Source of the DNA: Roseateles toxinivorans
GTDB lineage: Bacteria > Pseudomonadota > Gammaproteobacteria > Burkholderiales > Burkholderiaceae_C
Direction of reading: 5' to 3'
Length of the DNA stretch: 64,000 bases
Assembly (NCBI RefSeq): GCF_004362525.1
Contig: NZ_SNXS01000005.1
Coordinates: 496,001-560,000 of the forward strand
Below are positions 55,076 to 64,000 of this stretch, piece by piece. Both the position numbers and the translations under genes were made by a program. Each line of letters begins with the position of its first letter. Position 1 is the first letter of the stretch. The notes beneath the pieces are model-generated. The model was not told where the DNA came from, made no database searches, and saw nothing but the letters and a program-made list of their open reading frames with translations.

Positions 55076-55086
55076 GGGGTCTCGAT

Positions 55087-56133
55087 TCAGATCTGGCGCC
55101 AGGCCAGGGATTCACCGCCGCACAGCGGCTTGAGCCGGGCGTCGCCAAAGGCCACGGCCTCAGGCAGGGTCCAGCTCTCCTTGCGCAGCGTCACGGTGCC
55201 GGTGTTGCGCGGCAGGCCATAGAAGGCCGGGCCGTTGAAGCTGGCAAAGGCTTCAAACTTGTCGAGCGCGCCTGCCTGCTCAAAGGCCTGCGCATAGAGC
55301 TCCAGCGCCGACAATGCGGTGAAGCAGCCAGCACCGCAGACCGACTGCTCCTTCAGCTGGGCCGCATGCGGCGCGCTATCGGTGCCGAGGAAGAACTTCT
55401 CGCTGCCCGAGGTAGCTGCTGCCAGCAGCGCCAGGCGGTGCTCCTCGCGCTTGAGCACCGGCAGGCAGTAGTAATGCGGGCGCAGGCCCCCGGTGAAGAT
55501 GGCGTTGCGGTTGAACAGCAAATGCTGGGGCGTCAAGGTGGCGGCGGTGAAGGCATCGGCCCCGGCCACATACTGGGCCGCTTCCTTGGTCGTGATGTGC
55601 TCGAACACCACTTTCAGCTCTGGGAAGTCGGCACGTAGCGGTCGCATCACCTGGTCGATGAACACGGCCTCGCGGTCGAACACATCGATGTCACCGGCAG
55701 TCACTTCGCCATGGACCAGCAGCAGGAGCCCTGCGCGCTGCATCGCCTCCAGGGTCTTGTAGGTCTTGCGCACATCGGTCACGCCGGCGTCGCTATTGGT
55801 GGTAGCGCCCGCAGGATAGAGCTTCAGCGCGACCACGCCGGCGTCCTTGGCCCGGGCGATCTCGTCGGGCGGGGTATTGTCGGTCAGGTACAGCGTCATC
55901 AGCGGCTCGAAGGCCGATCCATCGGGCACCGCCGCGACGATGCGCTCGCGGTAGGCCAGGGCCTGCGCGGCCGTGGTGATGGGCGGGCGCAGATTGGGCA
56001 TGATGATGGCACGGCCGAACTGGCGCGCCGTGTAGGGCACGACGCTTTGCATCGCGGCGCCGTCGCGCACATGCAGATGCCAGTCGTCGGGGCGGGTGAG
56101 GTGCAGCTCTTGCGAGGTGGTGGTAGAGGCCAT
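55087..56133 (-). CDS. pyrC: Dihydroorotase PyrC
   Basis: PyrC closes carbamoyl-aspartate to dihydroorotate in pyrimidine synthesis. The ATG at 56133 gives 348 residues, exactly as in E. coli PyrC. The HLHVRDG metal motif is near residue 18, [19 protein letters not shown] holds the lysine that is carboxylated, [20 protein letters not shown] follows, and [11 protein letters not shown] holds the catalytic Asp. The frame stays open upstream without homology. It heads a minus-strand unit with the NYN and DUF3025 genes. Confidence 0.95.
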   Translation of the reverse strand: MASTTTSQELHLTRPDDWHLHVRDGAAMQSVVPYTARQFGRAIIMPNLRPPITTAAQALAYRERIVAAVPDGSAFEPLMTLYLTDNTPPDEIARAKDAGVVALKLYPAGATTNSDAGVTDVRKTYKTLEAMQRAGLLLLVHGEVTAGDIDVFDREAVFIDQVMRPLRADFPELKVVFEHITTKEAAQYVAGADAFTAATLTPQHLLFNRNAIFTGGLRPHYYCLPVLKREEHRLALLAAATSGSEKFFLGTDSAPHAAQLKEQSVCGAGCFTALSALELYAQAFEQAGALDKFEAFASFNGPAFYGLPRNTGTVTLRKESWTLPEAVAFGDARLKPLCGGESLAWRQI

Positions 56134-56243
56134 GCTGCATTGTCCCAAACTCTGGAGGGGGATTAGCCCCTCATTGCATCCCTTTTTGGGCAACATGCGT
56201 ACCAGCCAGCGCGCACTATCGCGCATCAACACTCGGAGCCGCC

Positions 56244-57134
56244 ATGCCCCATCGCCGCCTTGCCCTGTCCGCCCTCTCGCTGGCCACCGTCGCCACCGTT
56301 TCGCTGCTGGCCGCCTGCGCCACACCCGAAACCATGGGCCCGCCGGCCAAGGAGATGATTTACGCCGTGACCAGCTCGAACAAGCTGATCCAGTTCAATG
56401 CCGGCCAGCCGCAGAAGCTGCTCAGCAGCAAGGCCCTGACCGGCCTGACCGCTCAGGAGCGGCTGCTGGGCATCGACTACCGCGTGGCCCGCGGCCAGCT
56501 GTTCGCACTGGGCGCCAGCGGTCAGCTCTACCGCATCAACACCGCCGACGGCAGTGTCAGCGCCATCGGCACCCCCTCGGCCCTTCCCAAGGACGGGGCG
56601 ACCGAATGGGGCTTCGACTTCAACCCGACGGTGGACCGCATCCGCGTCGTCAATGATGCCGGCTTCAATCTGCGCCTGCATCCCGACACGGGCGCCATCG
56701 TCGACGGCAATGTCGATCAGCCCGGCGTGCAGTTCGACGGCAAGCTGGCCTATGACGCAGCAGACACCAATGCCGGCAAGGCACCCGCGGTGGTGGCCGC
56801 CGGCTACACCTACAACAAGACTAACGACAAGATCACCACCAACTACGCCTTGGACGGCAAGCAGGGCCTGCTGGTGCATCAGGGCACGCGCGAGGGCGTG
56901 ATGCCCGCCGTGTCGCCCAACACCGGCCGGCTCTACACCGTGGGCTCGCTGGGCCTGGGCAGCTTCGAGCGCGCCACCCTGGACATCTCGGACCTGTCGA
57001 ACGCGGCCTACACGGCAATCAGCAGCGGCGCAAAGTCCAGCTGGTACCGTATCGATCTGGCCACCGGCAAGGCGACGTTGATCGGCACGGTGGCCGGCGG
57101 CGAGGCCCTGGTGGGAGCGGCGATCGAGCCTTAA
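56244..57134 (+). CDS. DUF4394 lipoprotein
   Basis: The 296-residue protein has a lipoprotein signal peptide ending in SLLAAC (about residues 20-25), then a DUF4394 domain, a predicted propeller-like repeat family: [76 protein letters not shown] and [23 protein letters not shown]. Function unknown. It is divergent from pyrC and its last bases overlap the convergent gltL stop by four. Confidence 0.85.
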   Translation: MPHRRLALSALSLATVATVSLLAACATPETMGPPAKEMIYAVTSSNKLIQFNAGQPQKLLSSKALTGLTAQERLLGIDYRVARGQLFALGASGQLYRINTADGSVSAIGTPSALPKDGATEWGFDFNPTVDRIRVVNDAGFNLRLHPDTGAIVDGNVDQPGVQFDGKLAYDAADTNAGKAPAVVAAGYTYNKTNDKITTNYALDGKQGLLVHQGTREGVMPAVSPNTGRLYTVGSLGLGSFERATLDISDLSNAAYTAISSGAKSSWYRIDLATGKATLIGTVAGGEALVGAAIEP

Positions 57135-57865
57135 TGTTGCAAGATCTTTGACAGAAAGTCCTTGGCCCGAGGCGAACGCGCGTCGGGGTTGCCGAAGAAC
57201 TCGTCCTTCTTGCAGTCCTCGACTATTCTGCCGGCGTCCATGAAGATGACGCGGTGGCTGACCTTGCGCGCAAAGCCCATTTCGTGGGTCACGCACATCA
57301 TCGTCATGCCCTCCTGGGCCAGGGCCACCATGACGTCCAGCACCTCGCCGACCATCTCGGGGTCCAGCGCCGAGGTCGGTTCGTCGAACAGCATCACGAT
57401 CGGGTCCATCGACAGCGCGCGGGCAATCGCCACACGCTGCTGCTGACCACCGGACAGCTGGCCGGGGAATTTGTCCTTCTGCGCCATCAGGCCGACGCGG
57501 TCCAGCATCTTCAGGCCGCGCGCTTTGGCGTCGTCCAGATTGCGGCCCAGCACCTTGATCTGGGCCAGGGTCAGGTTCTCGGTCACCGACAGGTGCGGGA
57601 ACAGCTCGAAGTTCTGGAACACCATGCCCACGCGCGAGCGCAGCTTGGGCAGGTCGGTGCCTGGTGCGGCGATCGAGATGCCGTCCACCACGATGTCGCC
57701 CTTCTGTATGGGCTCCAGCGCGTTCACCGTCTTGATCAGCGTGGACTTGCCCGAGCCCGAGGGCCCGCAGACCACCACCACCTCGCCGGCCTTGATGCTG
57801 GTCGTGCAGTCGGTCAGCACCTGGAAGCTGCCGTACCACTTGGAGACGTTTTTGATATCAATCAT
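57131..57865 (-). CDS. gltL: Glutamate/aspartate ABC transporter ATP-binding protein GltL
   Basis: GltL is the ATPase of the acidic amino acid importer. The 244 residues show Walker [10 protein letters not shown] near residue 34, the Q-loop QNFELFPH, signature [15 protein letters not shown] near 136 and Walker [12 protein letters not shown] near 159. It lies at the inner face of the membrane with GltJ and GltK and is the last gene of the operon, nine bases after gltK. Confidence 0.93.
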   Translation of the reverse strand: MIDIKNVSKWYGSFQVLTDCTTSIKAGEVVVVCGPSGSGKSTLIKTVNALEPIQKGDIVVDGISIAAPGTDLPKLRSRVGMVFQNFELFPHLSVTENLTLAQIKVLGRNLDDAKARGLKMLDRVGLMAQKDKFPGQLSGGQQQRVAIARALSMDPIVMLFDEPTSALDPEMVGEVLDVMVALAQEGMTMMCVTHEMGFARKVSHRVIFMDAGRIVEDCKKDEFFGNPDARSPRAKDFLSKILQH

Positions 57866-57874
57866 GGCGGAGTC

Positions 57875-58546
57875 TCAACGGATGATTTGGATCTTCTTCT
57901 GCAAGCGACGGACTAGCATCGACAGGCTGAAGCAGATCACGAAGTAAACGACGGCGGCGACGAGATAGGTTTCGACCGGTCGGTTGAAGTTCTTGCCGGC
58001 AACCTCGAAGCCCTTGAGCAGGTCATAGGCGCCGATGGCATAGACCAGCGAGGTGTCCTGGAACAGGATGATGGTCTGGGTCAGGAGCACCGGCAGCATA
58101 TTGCGGAAGGCCTGGGGCAGCACGATGAAGCGCATGCTCTGGCCATAGGTCATGCCCACCGCCTGGGCCGCCTGCACCTGGCCGCGCGACACCGACTGGA
58201 TGCCGGCGCGCATGATCTCCGAGTAGTAGGCCGCCTCGAACACCGTGAAGGTGATGATGGCCGACAACTCCGCGCCCATGGGCTTGCCGATCAGCAGCGG
58301 TATCAGCAGGAAGAACCACAGTATCACCATCACCAGCGGGATCGAGCGCAGCGTGTTCACATAGAACGCCGCCGGCATTACCAGCCACTTGATGCCGGAC
58401 AGCCGCATCATCGCCAAAATCGTGCCCAGCACGATGCCGCCGATCATGGCCACCAGGGTCAGCTGGACGGAGAAGATCAGGCCCTTGGCGATGAAGCCGG
58501 AGATCACGCTCCAGTTCAGGAAGGCAAAGTCGAGATTGAGCATCAT
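57875..58546 (-). CDS. gltK: Glutamate/aspartate ABC transporter permease GltK
   Basis: The 223-residue inner-membrane protein has about five TM helices and the permease coupling segment EAAYYSEIMRAGIQSVSRGQVQAAQAVGMTYGQSM near residues 105-140, which docks with GltL. Its start overlaps the gltJ stop by four bases. Motif and context identify it as the second permease of the glutamate/aspartate system. Confidence 0.93.
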   Translation of the reverse strand: MMLNLDFAFLNWSVISGFIAKGLIFSVQLTLVAMIGGIVLGTILAMMRLSGIKWLVMPAAFYVNTLRSIPLVMVILWFFLLIPLLIGKPMGAELSAIITFTVFEAAYYSEIMRAGIQSVSRGQVQAAQAVGMTYGQSMRFIVLPQAFRNMLPVLLTQTIILFQDTSLVYAIGAYDLLKGFEVAGKNFNRPVETYLVAAVVYFVICFSLSMLVRRLQKKIQIIR

Positions 58547-59253
58547 TTGCCTCCGCCTGCAGCGCCGGGGACCCGCACGCGCTCTTCAATGAACAGCATG
58601 ATGCGGTTGATGGCAAAGGCCGAGATGAAGTACAGGCCGGTCACGGCCAGATAGACCTCGATGCCGCGCGAGGTCTCTTCCTGCGCCTGCATCGCGAACA
58701 TCGTCAGCTCGGCAATGCTGACGGCAAAGGCCACCGACGAGTTCTTGATGATGTTCATTGCCTCGCTGGTCAGCGGCGGGATGACGACGCGAAAGGCCAT
58801 CGGCATCAGCACATAGCGATAGGTCTGCGGCAGGGTCAGGCCCATGGCCAGGCCGGCGTAACGCTGGCCGGTGGGCAGCGATCGTATGCCGGCCTTGATC
58901 TGCTCGGAGATACGCGCCGAGGTGAAGAAACCCAGAGCAAATACCACCAGCACAAAGCTCGGTATCTCGCGCAGCGACAGAAAGATCGACGGCAGCACGT
59001 GGTACCAGAGGAACAACTGCACCAGCAGCGGGATGTTGCGGAACAGCTCGGTCCAGCATTCGCCCAGCATCGCAAGCGCCTTGTTCGGCACGGTGCGCAG
59101 AATGCCCATCAGGGTGCCCACCAGCAGCGCGACGACGAGCGCGCTAAGGCCGACGGACAGGGTCCAGCCCCAGGCCGACATCAGCCATTCCAGGTAGGTT
59201 CGCCCCCCACCGGTGTCGAGCAGGAATACCTGCCAGTCCCATGTCATTCCCAC
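58543..59253 (-). CDS. gltJ: Glutamate/aspartate ABC transporter permease GltJ
   Basis: The 236-residue inner-membrane protein has about five TM helices and the coupling segment ISEQIKAGIRSLPTGQRYAGLAMGLTLPQTYRYV near residues 113-146. TELFRNIPLLVQLFLWYHVLP near residue 68 is characteristic of GltJ. A second ATG two codons in is a possible start. It overlaps gltK by four bases and follows gltI after 100 bases that include a stem-loop. Confidence 0.93.
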   Translation of the reverse strand: MGMTWDWQVFLLDTGGGRTYLEWLMSAWGWTLSVGLSALVVALLVGTLMGILRTVPNKALAMLGECWTELFRNIPLLVQLFLWYHVLPSIFLSLREIPSFVLVVFALGFFTSARISEQIKAGIRSLPTGQRYAGLAMGLTLPQTYRYVLMPMAFRVVIPPLTSEAMNIIKNSSVAFAVSIAELTMFAMQAQEETSRGIEVYLAVTGLYFISAFAINRIMLFIEERVRVPGAAGGGK

Positions 59254-59300
59254 GAACCGCCCTCCTCAGCCGCGTTGAAGCCGGCTCCACAAAGAACAAT

Positions 59301-59336
59301 CGCGGCCGGCCTTCCGAGTGGGAGGATCCGACCGCG
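59301..59336 (-). terminator. Stem-loop between gltI and gltJ (attenuator or stabiliser)
   Basis: On the minus strand CGCGGTCGG (59336-59328) pairs with CCGGCCGCG (59309-59301) over nine bases, with one G-U pair, around an 18-base loop. The following ATTGTTCTTTG is T-rich but not a clean T-run. It probably lowers expression of the permease genes relative to gltI or protects the gltI mRNA. Confidence 0.5.
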
Positions 59337-59353
59337 ACCGCGAACTCACAGCC

Positions 59354-60253
59354 TTACTTCTTGACCGCGTAGTCTTCCATCGGCTTTTCGTTCGGGTTGG
59401 CCCAGGCAGCCTTGGTGTTGTCGTTCAGCGCCAGACCGACCTTGACGTTGGCGGGCGGGATCGGTTGCAGGAACCACTTGTCCCACAGCTTGGCCAGGTC
59501 ACCGGACTTGATCATCGCCTTGATGCTGTCGTCCACGGCCTTCTTGAAGGCGGGATCGTCCTTGCGCATCATGATGGCGATCGGCTCGACCGACAGCACT
59601 TCGCCTGCGATCTTGAAGTCGGCCGGGTTCTTGGCCTTGGCGATATTGGCGGCCAGGATGGAGCCGTCCATCACGAAGGCGTCGGCACGGCCCGATTCCA
59701 GCAGCAGGAAGCTGTCGGCGTGATCCTTGCCGAACACTTCCTTGAAGTCCACGCCGGTGGCGCGCTCATGCTTGCGCAGGGTCTGCACCGAGGTGGTGCC
59801 GGTGGTGGTGGCGACCGTCTTGCCATTGAGCTGGTTGATCGAGTTGATGCCCGAATTGGCCTTCACGACCATGCGCACTTCCTCGACATAGGTGGTGATG
59901 GCAAAGGCCACGTCCTTCTGGCGGGTGGCGTTGTTGGTGGTGGAGCCGCACTCCAGGTCCACGGTGCCGTTCTGCACCAGCGGGATGCGGTTCTGCGAGG
60001 TCACCGGCTGGTACTTGATGTCCAGCTTGGCCAGGCCCAGCTGCTTTTGGATGTCGGCCAGCGCCTTTTGGCAGACTTCCACATGGAAGCCGGTATAGAC
60101 GCCATTGCCCAGCGTGAACGACAGGCCGGAGGACTCGCGCACACCCATGGTGACGGACGCGCTGTCCTTGATCTTCTTCAGCGTGTCTTCAGCATGCACC
60201 AGGCCGGTGGCGCAGGACATGGCAGCGGCCAAAACAAGCAGTGACTTCTTCAT
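59354..60253 (-). CDS. gltI: Glutamate/aspartate periplasmic binding protein GltI
   Basis: GltI is the periplasmic receptor of the GltIJKL importer. The ATG at 60253 follows a GGAGA ribosome site and gives 299 residues with a signal peptide (about residues 1-22, ending at VHAE). VTMGVRESSGLSFTLGNGVYTGFHVEVCQKAL starts the type 3 binding fold. TVDLECGSTTNNATRQKDVAFA near residue 98 is characteristic of GltI. Confidence 0.94.
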   Translation of the reverse strand: MKKSLLVLAAAMSCATGLVHAEDTLKKIKDSASVTMGVRESSGLSFTLGNGVYTGFHVEVCQKALADIQKQLGLAKLDIKYQPVTSQNRIPLVQNGTVDLECGSTTNNATRQKDVAFAITTYVEEVRMVVKANSGINSINQLNGKTVATTTGTTSVQTLRKHERATGVDFKEVFGKDHADSFLLLESGRADAFVMDGSILAANIAKAKNPADFKIAGEVLSVEPIAIMMRKDDPAFKKAVDDSIKAMIKSGDLAKLWDKWFLQPIPPANVKVGLALNDNTKAAWANPNEKPMEDYAVKK

Positions 60254-60395
60254 GGGGTCTCCTCTGGAGTTCAACAAGGTTCAATCTGAAAGGGCGCAGC
60301 AGACCACGCCGGAACGGGTTTGCGTCTACGGAGTTTTACTCATTTGCAGGTTTCGTGCCCGAATGCTGGCACCACCGTGGGGCTTTCTTTGACCA

Positions 60396-61310
60396 TCAGT
60401 GCGCCGTCAGGTAGGCCCACAGCGCCTTGGCCACGGGTTTGGCCCGCCGAGCCAGCTCGGGCCGCTCGCGGTAGATGCGCAATTCCATCGTCAACTCGTA
60501 CTGGCCCTCAGCGCTGGCACGCACCAGGCGCCCGGCCTGCAGGTCCTGCTTGACCGAGCTGGCCGGCAGAAAAGCCAGGCCGTGGCCTTCCAGCGCCATC
60601 GCCTTCAGGCCCTCGGCCATGTCCGTCTCGTAGATCACGTCGAACTTCAGCGGCACCGGCGAGGCCTTCGCGATCAGCTCGACCATGCGGCCCAGATAGG
60701 CTCCAGCGGCATAGCTGAGGAAGGGCACGCTGTGGCCGGGCGCGCCGGGCAGCTGGAACAGCGGCCTGCCGTCCCTGCCCGCCTTGGCATAGGCGGCCAC
60801 CGTCTCATGGCCCAGCGACAGCATCTCGTAGCGCTCCGGGTCCAGCTGCAGCGGCTGGCTGGGGTGGTGATAGGCGATCAGCAGGTCGCAATTGCCCTCG
60901 GTCAGCTGCATCACCGCATCGTGCACGTTCAGGGCATTGAGCCGGCAGTTGAGCTCGCCGAAGCTGCGCCGCAGGTCCATCAGCCAGTGCGGGAAGAAGC
61001 TGAAGGCCAGCGAGTGGGGCAGCGCGAATTCGATCATGTCCTGGCCCGCCACCTGGTGGCTGCGCATCATATTGCGGGTGGCCTGCAGATTGCCCAGGAT
61101 CTCGATCGCCTGGGCCAGAAAGGTGCTGCCGGCCGGCGTCAGCCGGGTCGGATAAAAGGACCGGTCCACCAGATCCACGCCGGCCCAGGCCTCCAGCGCC
61201 TGGATGCGGCGCGAGAACGCGGGCTGGGTCACATGCCTGAGCTGGGCGGAGCGCGAGAAACTGCGCGTCTCGGCCAGACTGACGAAATCTTCTAACCATT
61301 TGGTGTCCAC
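60396..61310 (-). CDS. LysR-family regulator, HypT-like
   Basis: The 304-residue protein has an N-terminal winged helix (KWLEDFVSLAETRSFSRSAQLRHVTQPAFSRRIQALE) and a C-terminal effector domain. The N-terminal and FSFFPHWLMDLRRSFG regions resemble E. coli HypT (YjiE), a LysR protein activated by hypochlorite through methionine oxidation. The present protein also has several methionines in the effector domain. It lies upstream of gltI on the same strand, 142 bases apart, so it may or may not control the transporter. Family sure, HypT function inferred. Confidence 0.85.
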   Translation of the reverse strand: MDTKWLEDFVSLAETRSFSRSAQLRHVTQPAFSRRIQALEAWAGVDLVDRSFYPTRLTPAGSTFLAQAIEILGNLQATRNMMRSHQVAGQDMIEFALPHSLAFSFFPHWLMDLRRSFGELNCRLNALNVHDAVMQLTEGNCDLLIAYHHPSQPLQLDPERYEMLSLGHETVAAYAKAGRDGRPLFQLPGAPGHSVPFLSYAAGAYLGRMVELIAKASPVPLKFDVIYETDMAEGLKAMALEGHGLAFLPASSVKQDLQAGRLVRASAEGQYELTMELRIYRERPELARRAKPVAKALWAYLTAH

Positions 61311-61340
61311 GGCGGCAGTGTAGCGGGCCGGGGCCCGAGG

Positions 61341-63155
61341 TCAGGCCGGAGCCGGGTCACCTCCAGCCTGTTGCAGGCGCCACATCTGGGCGTACCTGCC
61401 GCCCATCTCCATCAGCCGCTGATGATTGCCCCGTTCGATGATGTGGCCGCGCTCCATGACCAGGATCTCGTGCGCGTCCACCACGGTGGAAAGGCGGTGG
61501 GCGATCACCAGCACCGTCTTGTCCTGCGCCGCGGCCTCCAGCTCGCCCTGTATGGCCCGCTCGTTGCTGGAATCCAGGGCCGAGGTGGCCTCGTCGAAGA
61601 TCAGGATCGGTGGGTTCTTCAGCAGCGTGCGGGCGATGGCCACCCGCTGCTTCTCGCCGCCGCTGAGCTTGAGGCCGCGCTCACCGACCATGGTCTCGTA
61701 GCCCTTGGGCGTGGAGGCGATGAAGTCGTGAATATGGGCCGCACTCGCCGCCGCCTCGATCTGCTCGCGCGAGGCACCCGGCTGACCATAGGCGATGTTG
61801 TAGGCCACCGTGTCATTGAACAGCACCGTGTCCTGGGGCACGATGCCGATGGCGCGGCGCAGGCTGGCCTGGGTGACCTGGCGCACATCCTGGCCGTCGA
61901 TGGTGATGCGGCCCTCGTCCACATCATAAAAGCGATACAGCAGCCTCGCCAGGGTCGACTTGCCCGAACCGCTTGGGCCGACCACGGCGACCTTCTTGCC
62001 GGCCGGGATCTCGAAGCTGATCTCGTGCAGGATCTCGCGGGCCGGGTCGTAGGCAAAGCGCACCCTCTCGAAGCGCACGGTCGCGCCGTGCACGGCCAGC
62101 GGCTTGGCGCCGGGCGCATCGGCCACCTCGCGCTCGCGCTCCAGCAGGCTGAACATCTTGTCCAGATCGGTCAGGCCCTGCTTGATCTCGCGGTAGATCA
62201 CGCCCAGGAAGTTCAGCGGGATATAGAGCTGGATCATGAAGGCGTTGATCATCACCAGATCGCCCAGGGTCATGCGGCCATCGACCACGCCCTGCGTCGC
62301 CCGCCACAGCATCGCCACCAGGGCAATGGCGATGATCATCTGCTGACCGGTATTCAGCAGCGACAGCGTGGACTGTGACTTCAGCTGCGCGCGCCGCAGC
62401 TTCTCCAGGCTTTCGTCGTAGCGCTTTGCCTCGAAGTCTTCATTGTTGAAGTACTTGACCGTTTCGTAGTTCAAGAGCGCGTCGATGGCCTTGGTGTGTG
62501 CCACCGAGTCCAGCTCGTTGAGCAGCTTGCGGAACTTGGTGCGCCACTCGGTCACCAGGATGGTGAACGTCACGTAGAACACCAGCGCGATGATGGTGAT
62601 GCCGGCAAACCAGACGTCGAACTTCACCGCCAGCAGGACCAGCACCAGGGTCACTTCCAGCAGCGTGGGCAGGATGCTGTACAGCGAGTACGAGATCAGC
62701 GAATGCACCGCCCTTGTACCGCGCTCGATATCGCGCGTCATGCCCCCGGTCTGGCGCTCCAGATGAAAACGCAGGCTCAGATCATGCAGATGGCGGAACA
62801 CCTGCAGCGAGATGCTGCGCGCCGTGCCCTCGGTGGCCTTGGCAAAGATCAGTTCGCGCAGCTCGGTGAACAGCGAGGTCGTCAGCCTCAAGCCACCATA
62901 GGCCAGCAGCAACCCCAGCGGCAGCACCAGCAGCGCCTGCGGGTCACCGGGCTTGATCGCCAGCGTGTCGATCAGCTGCTTGAGCAGCAGGGGAACGCCC
63001 ACATTGGCCAGCTTGGCCGCGACCAGAAACCCAAGCGCAATGCTCACCCGCCAGCGGTAGCGCCACAGATAGGGGAACAGTTTTTGCAGCGTGCCCCAGT
63101 CGGAACGGGTGGCGGCTGGCGTGGTGCTGGCGGTGGCGGCGGTATGGGGGGGCAT
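61341..63155 (-). CDS. ATM1/HMT-type ABC exporter (fused membrane and ATPase domains)
   Basis: The protein has about six TM helices in residues 35-300 and a C-terminal ATPase domain with Walker [14 protein letters not shown], signature LSGGEKQRVAIARTL and Walker B ILIFDEATSALDSS. TEWRTKFRKLLNELDSVAHTKAIDALLNYETVKYFNNEDFE is typical of the ATM1/HMT group, which exports glutathione-linked metals or persulfides. I chose the ATG at 63155 (604 residues); a GTG at 63218 would add 21 residues. Acts as a homodimer in the inner membrane. It is divergent from the thioesterase gene. Confidence 0.9.
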   Translation of the reverse strand: MPPHTAATASTTPAATRSDWGTLQKLFPYLWRYRWRVSIALGFLVAAKLANVGVPLLLKQLIDTLAIKPGDPQALLVLPLGLLLAYGGLRLTTSLFTELRELIFAKATEGTARSISLQVFRHLHDLSLRFHLERQTGGMTRDIERGTRAVHSLISYSLYSILPTLLEVTLVLVLLAVKFDVWFAGITIIALVFYVTFTILVTEWRTKFRKLLNELDSVAHTKAIDALLNYETVKYFNNEDFEAKRYDESLEKLRRAQLKSQSTLSLLNTGQQMIIAIALVAMLWRATQGVVDGRMTLGDLVMINAFMIQLYIPLNFLGVIYREIKQGLTDLDKMFSLLEREREVADAPGAKPLAVHGATVRFERVRFAYDPAREILHEISFEIPAGKKVAVVGPSGSGKSTLARLLYRFYDVDEGRITIDGQDVRQVTQASLRRAIGIVPQDTVLFNDTVAYNIAYGQPGASREQIEAAASAAHIHDFIASTPKGYETMVGERGLKLSGGEKQRVAIARTLLKNPPILIFDEATSALDSSNERAIQGELEAAAQDKTVLVIAHRLSTVVDAHEILVMERGHIIERGNHQRLMEMGGRYAQMWRLQQAGGDPAPA

Positions 63156-63264
63156 GTGGGGCGCAGAACTTGCTTGTGGCTTGGTCGTGAAAGAATAGGG
63201 AGAACTCTTTTTGAGCACAGAACACTTCGCGGTCTGTCCCCCCAGTCAAAAGAAGGCCTACATC

Positions 63265-63687
63265 ATGACCGATGCCCCGATTTCAAGCAGCTCGCCCGAT
63301 GCGATACCGCAATTCCCCCGCGAACTGGCCTTGCGCGTGATGCCGATGCCGGCCGATGCCAACCACAACGGCGACGTGTTCGGCGGCTGGATCATGGCCC
63401 AGGTGGACATTGCCGGCTCGGTGCTGCCGGCCCGCCTGTCGCGCGGCCGCGTCGCCACCGTGGCGGTGAAGGAGTTTCTGTTCAAGCAACCGGTGTCCAT
63501 CGGCGACCTGCTGTCCTTCTATGTGCAGGTGACCCGCGTCGGCCGCACCTCGATCACCGTGCAGGTCGAGGTGATCGCCGAACGCAATCCCGTCGACCCC
63601 CACGTGGTCAAGGTCACCGAGGCGCAGCTGACCTATGTGGCCATAGATAACGAGGGCCAGCCCCGGCCGTTCAAGTTGGTGGGTTGA
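63265..63687 (+). CDS. Acyl-CoA thioesterase, YciA-like (hot-dog fold)
   Basis: The 140-residue protein fits the YciA/acyl-CoA thioester hydrolase family. PADANHNGDVFGGWIMAQVDIAGSV near residue 29 carries the catalytic Asp and the hot-dog helix, and VAVKEFLFKQPVSIGDLLSFYVQV follows. It hydrolyses short- to long-chain acyl-CoA in the cytoplasm. The ATG at 63265 follows an AGAAGG ribosome site; the upstream in-frame extension has no homology. The stop overlaps the next gene start by one base. Confidence 0.9.
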   Translation: MTDAPISSSSPDAIPQFPRELALRVMPMPADANHNGDVFGGWIMAQVDIAGSVLPARLSRGRVATVAVKEFLFKQPVSIGDLLSFYVQVTRVGRTSITVQVEVIAERNPVDPHVVKVTEAQLTYVAIDNEGQPRPFKLVG

Positions 63688-64000
63688 TGAAAAGAGTGGT
63701 GATTCTTGGCGGTGGGGCGATAGGCAGCGCCATTGCCGCGTTTCTGAGCGCCGACCCGCAGTGGCAGGGCGAGATCCTGGTGATCGAACGCGACGCCACC
63801 TACGCACAGGCCTCGTCGGCCCTGTCGGCGGCCTCGATACGCCAGCAGTTCTCGACGCCGCTCAATATCGATCTGTCGCTGTACGGCCTGCAGTATCTGC
63901 GCGGGCTGGACGAGGACTTTGGCTTCACCGAGCAGGGCTATCTGTATCTCGCCACGCCCGAGGGCGAGGCCACCCTGCGCGCCAATCAGGCGATGCAGAA
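63687..64000 (+). CDS. FAD-dependent oxidoreductase, DAO-type (3' end outside window)
   Basis: The reading frame starts at an ATG overlapping the thioesterase stop (TGATG) and is open to the window edge. KRVVILGGGAIGSAIAAFL is the FAD-binding Rossmann motif, followed by EILVIERDATYAQASSALSAASIRQQFSTPLNI, the second part of the D-amino-acid oxidase (DAO) fold. About 104 residues are visible. The family includes amino acid and sarcosine oxidases; no substrate can be assigned from this fragment. Confidence 0.85.
   Translation, partial: MKRVVILGGGAIGSAIAAFLSADPQWQGEILVIERDATYAQASSALSAASIRQQFSTPLNIDLSLYGLQYLRGLDEDFGFTEQGYLYLATPEGEATLRANQAMQ

Noticed and set aside
60369-60390. Hairpin with TTTCTTT on the plus strand near the LysR stop
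   Set aside because: No plus-strand gene ends here; on the minus strand the T-rich part precedes the stem as A residues, so it is not a terminator for the LysR gene.
1-64000. CRISPR arrays, tRNA genes, insertion sequences, prophage or toxin-antitoxin pairs
   Set aside because: Reading both strands I found no array of spaced repeats, no cloverleaf-like conserved cores such as GGTTCGAATCC, and no transposase or integrase frame.

Overview
The window is chromosomal DNA from a high-GC betaproteobacterium. I place it in Burkholderiales, probably near Rubrivivax, Roseateles or Sphaerotilus relatives. The reasons are the classic order of the division and cell wall (dcw) cluster, a meso-diaminopimelate type MurE, several Bug/TctC receptors, a Burkholderiales-type general porin and a type A RNase P RNA. 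The genus is inference. Coding density is very high. Most neighbouring genes on one strand overlap by 1 to 4 bases or are separated by a few bases.

Layout. (1) 1-17670, minus strand: the complete dcw cluster mraZ-rsmH-ftsL-ftsI-murE-murF-mraY-murD-ftsW-(small ORF)-murG-murC-ddl-ftsQ-ftsA-ftsZ, with ftsZ cut by the window edge. A sigma70-like promoter and a 10-bp periodic MraZ operator lie before mraZ. A 56-residue ORF is coupled between ftsW and murG, and MurD carries a large acidic insertion. (2) 17897-28870: a divergent LysR gene and a plus-strand operon with the lower protocatechuate 4,5-cleavage pathway: ligJ (4-oxalomesaconate hydratase), ligK (4-carboxy-4-hydroxy-2-oxoadipate aldolase) and ligI (2-pyrone-4,6-dicarboxylate lactonase). 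With them are a DUF1932 dehydrogenase, several solute-binding proteins and a porin. No ring-cleavage dioxygenase, LigC or LigU is visible. (3) 28907-46249: two plus-strand operons flanking a TetR gene. Operon A encodes an acyl-CoA synthetase, a predicted diiron protein, a two-TM protein, a sulfatase, a formylglycine-generating enzyme and a DUF1254 protein. Operon B encodes an outer-membrane MetA-type protein, a tandem DsbA-like protein, a second sulfatase, a propeller-like protein, a short-chain dehydrogenase, a membrane-anchored metallo-beta-lactamase-fold protein and a haloalkane dehalogenase. A shared 17-bp operator-like motif occurs once before operon A and twice between tetR and operon B.

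(4) 46269-50699, minus strand: a histidine kinase/response regulator pair, two REP-like repeats, an alpha-carbonic anhydrase and a Bcr/CflA exporter. (5) 50802-57134: a Gfo/Idh/MocA oxidoreductase, rnpB on the minus strand, cysK, a small membrane protein, DUF3025, NYN-domain and pyrC genes, and a DUF4394 lipoprotein. (6) 57131-64000: a glutamate/aspartate ABC transporter gltIJKL, a HypT-like LysR gene, an ATM1-type ABC exporter, a YciA-like thioesterase and the start of an FAD-dependent oxidoreductase.

The best candidate for an undescribed system is region 3. The sequence supports a two-operon regulon under one TetR repressor that appears to handle sulfated, and perhaps halogenated, lipophilic compounds: desulfation in the periplasm with a dedicated sulfatase-activating enzyme, followed by dehalogenation, alcohol oxidation and CoA activation in the cytoplasm. 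The substrate is unknown. No gap between annotated features exceeds 300 bases. I see no CRISPR array, tRNA gene, IS element or prophage.
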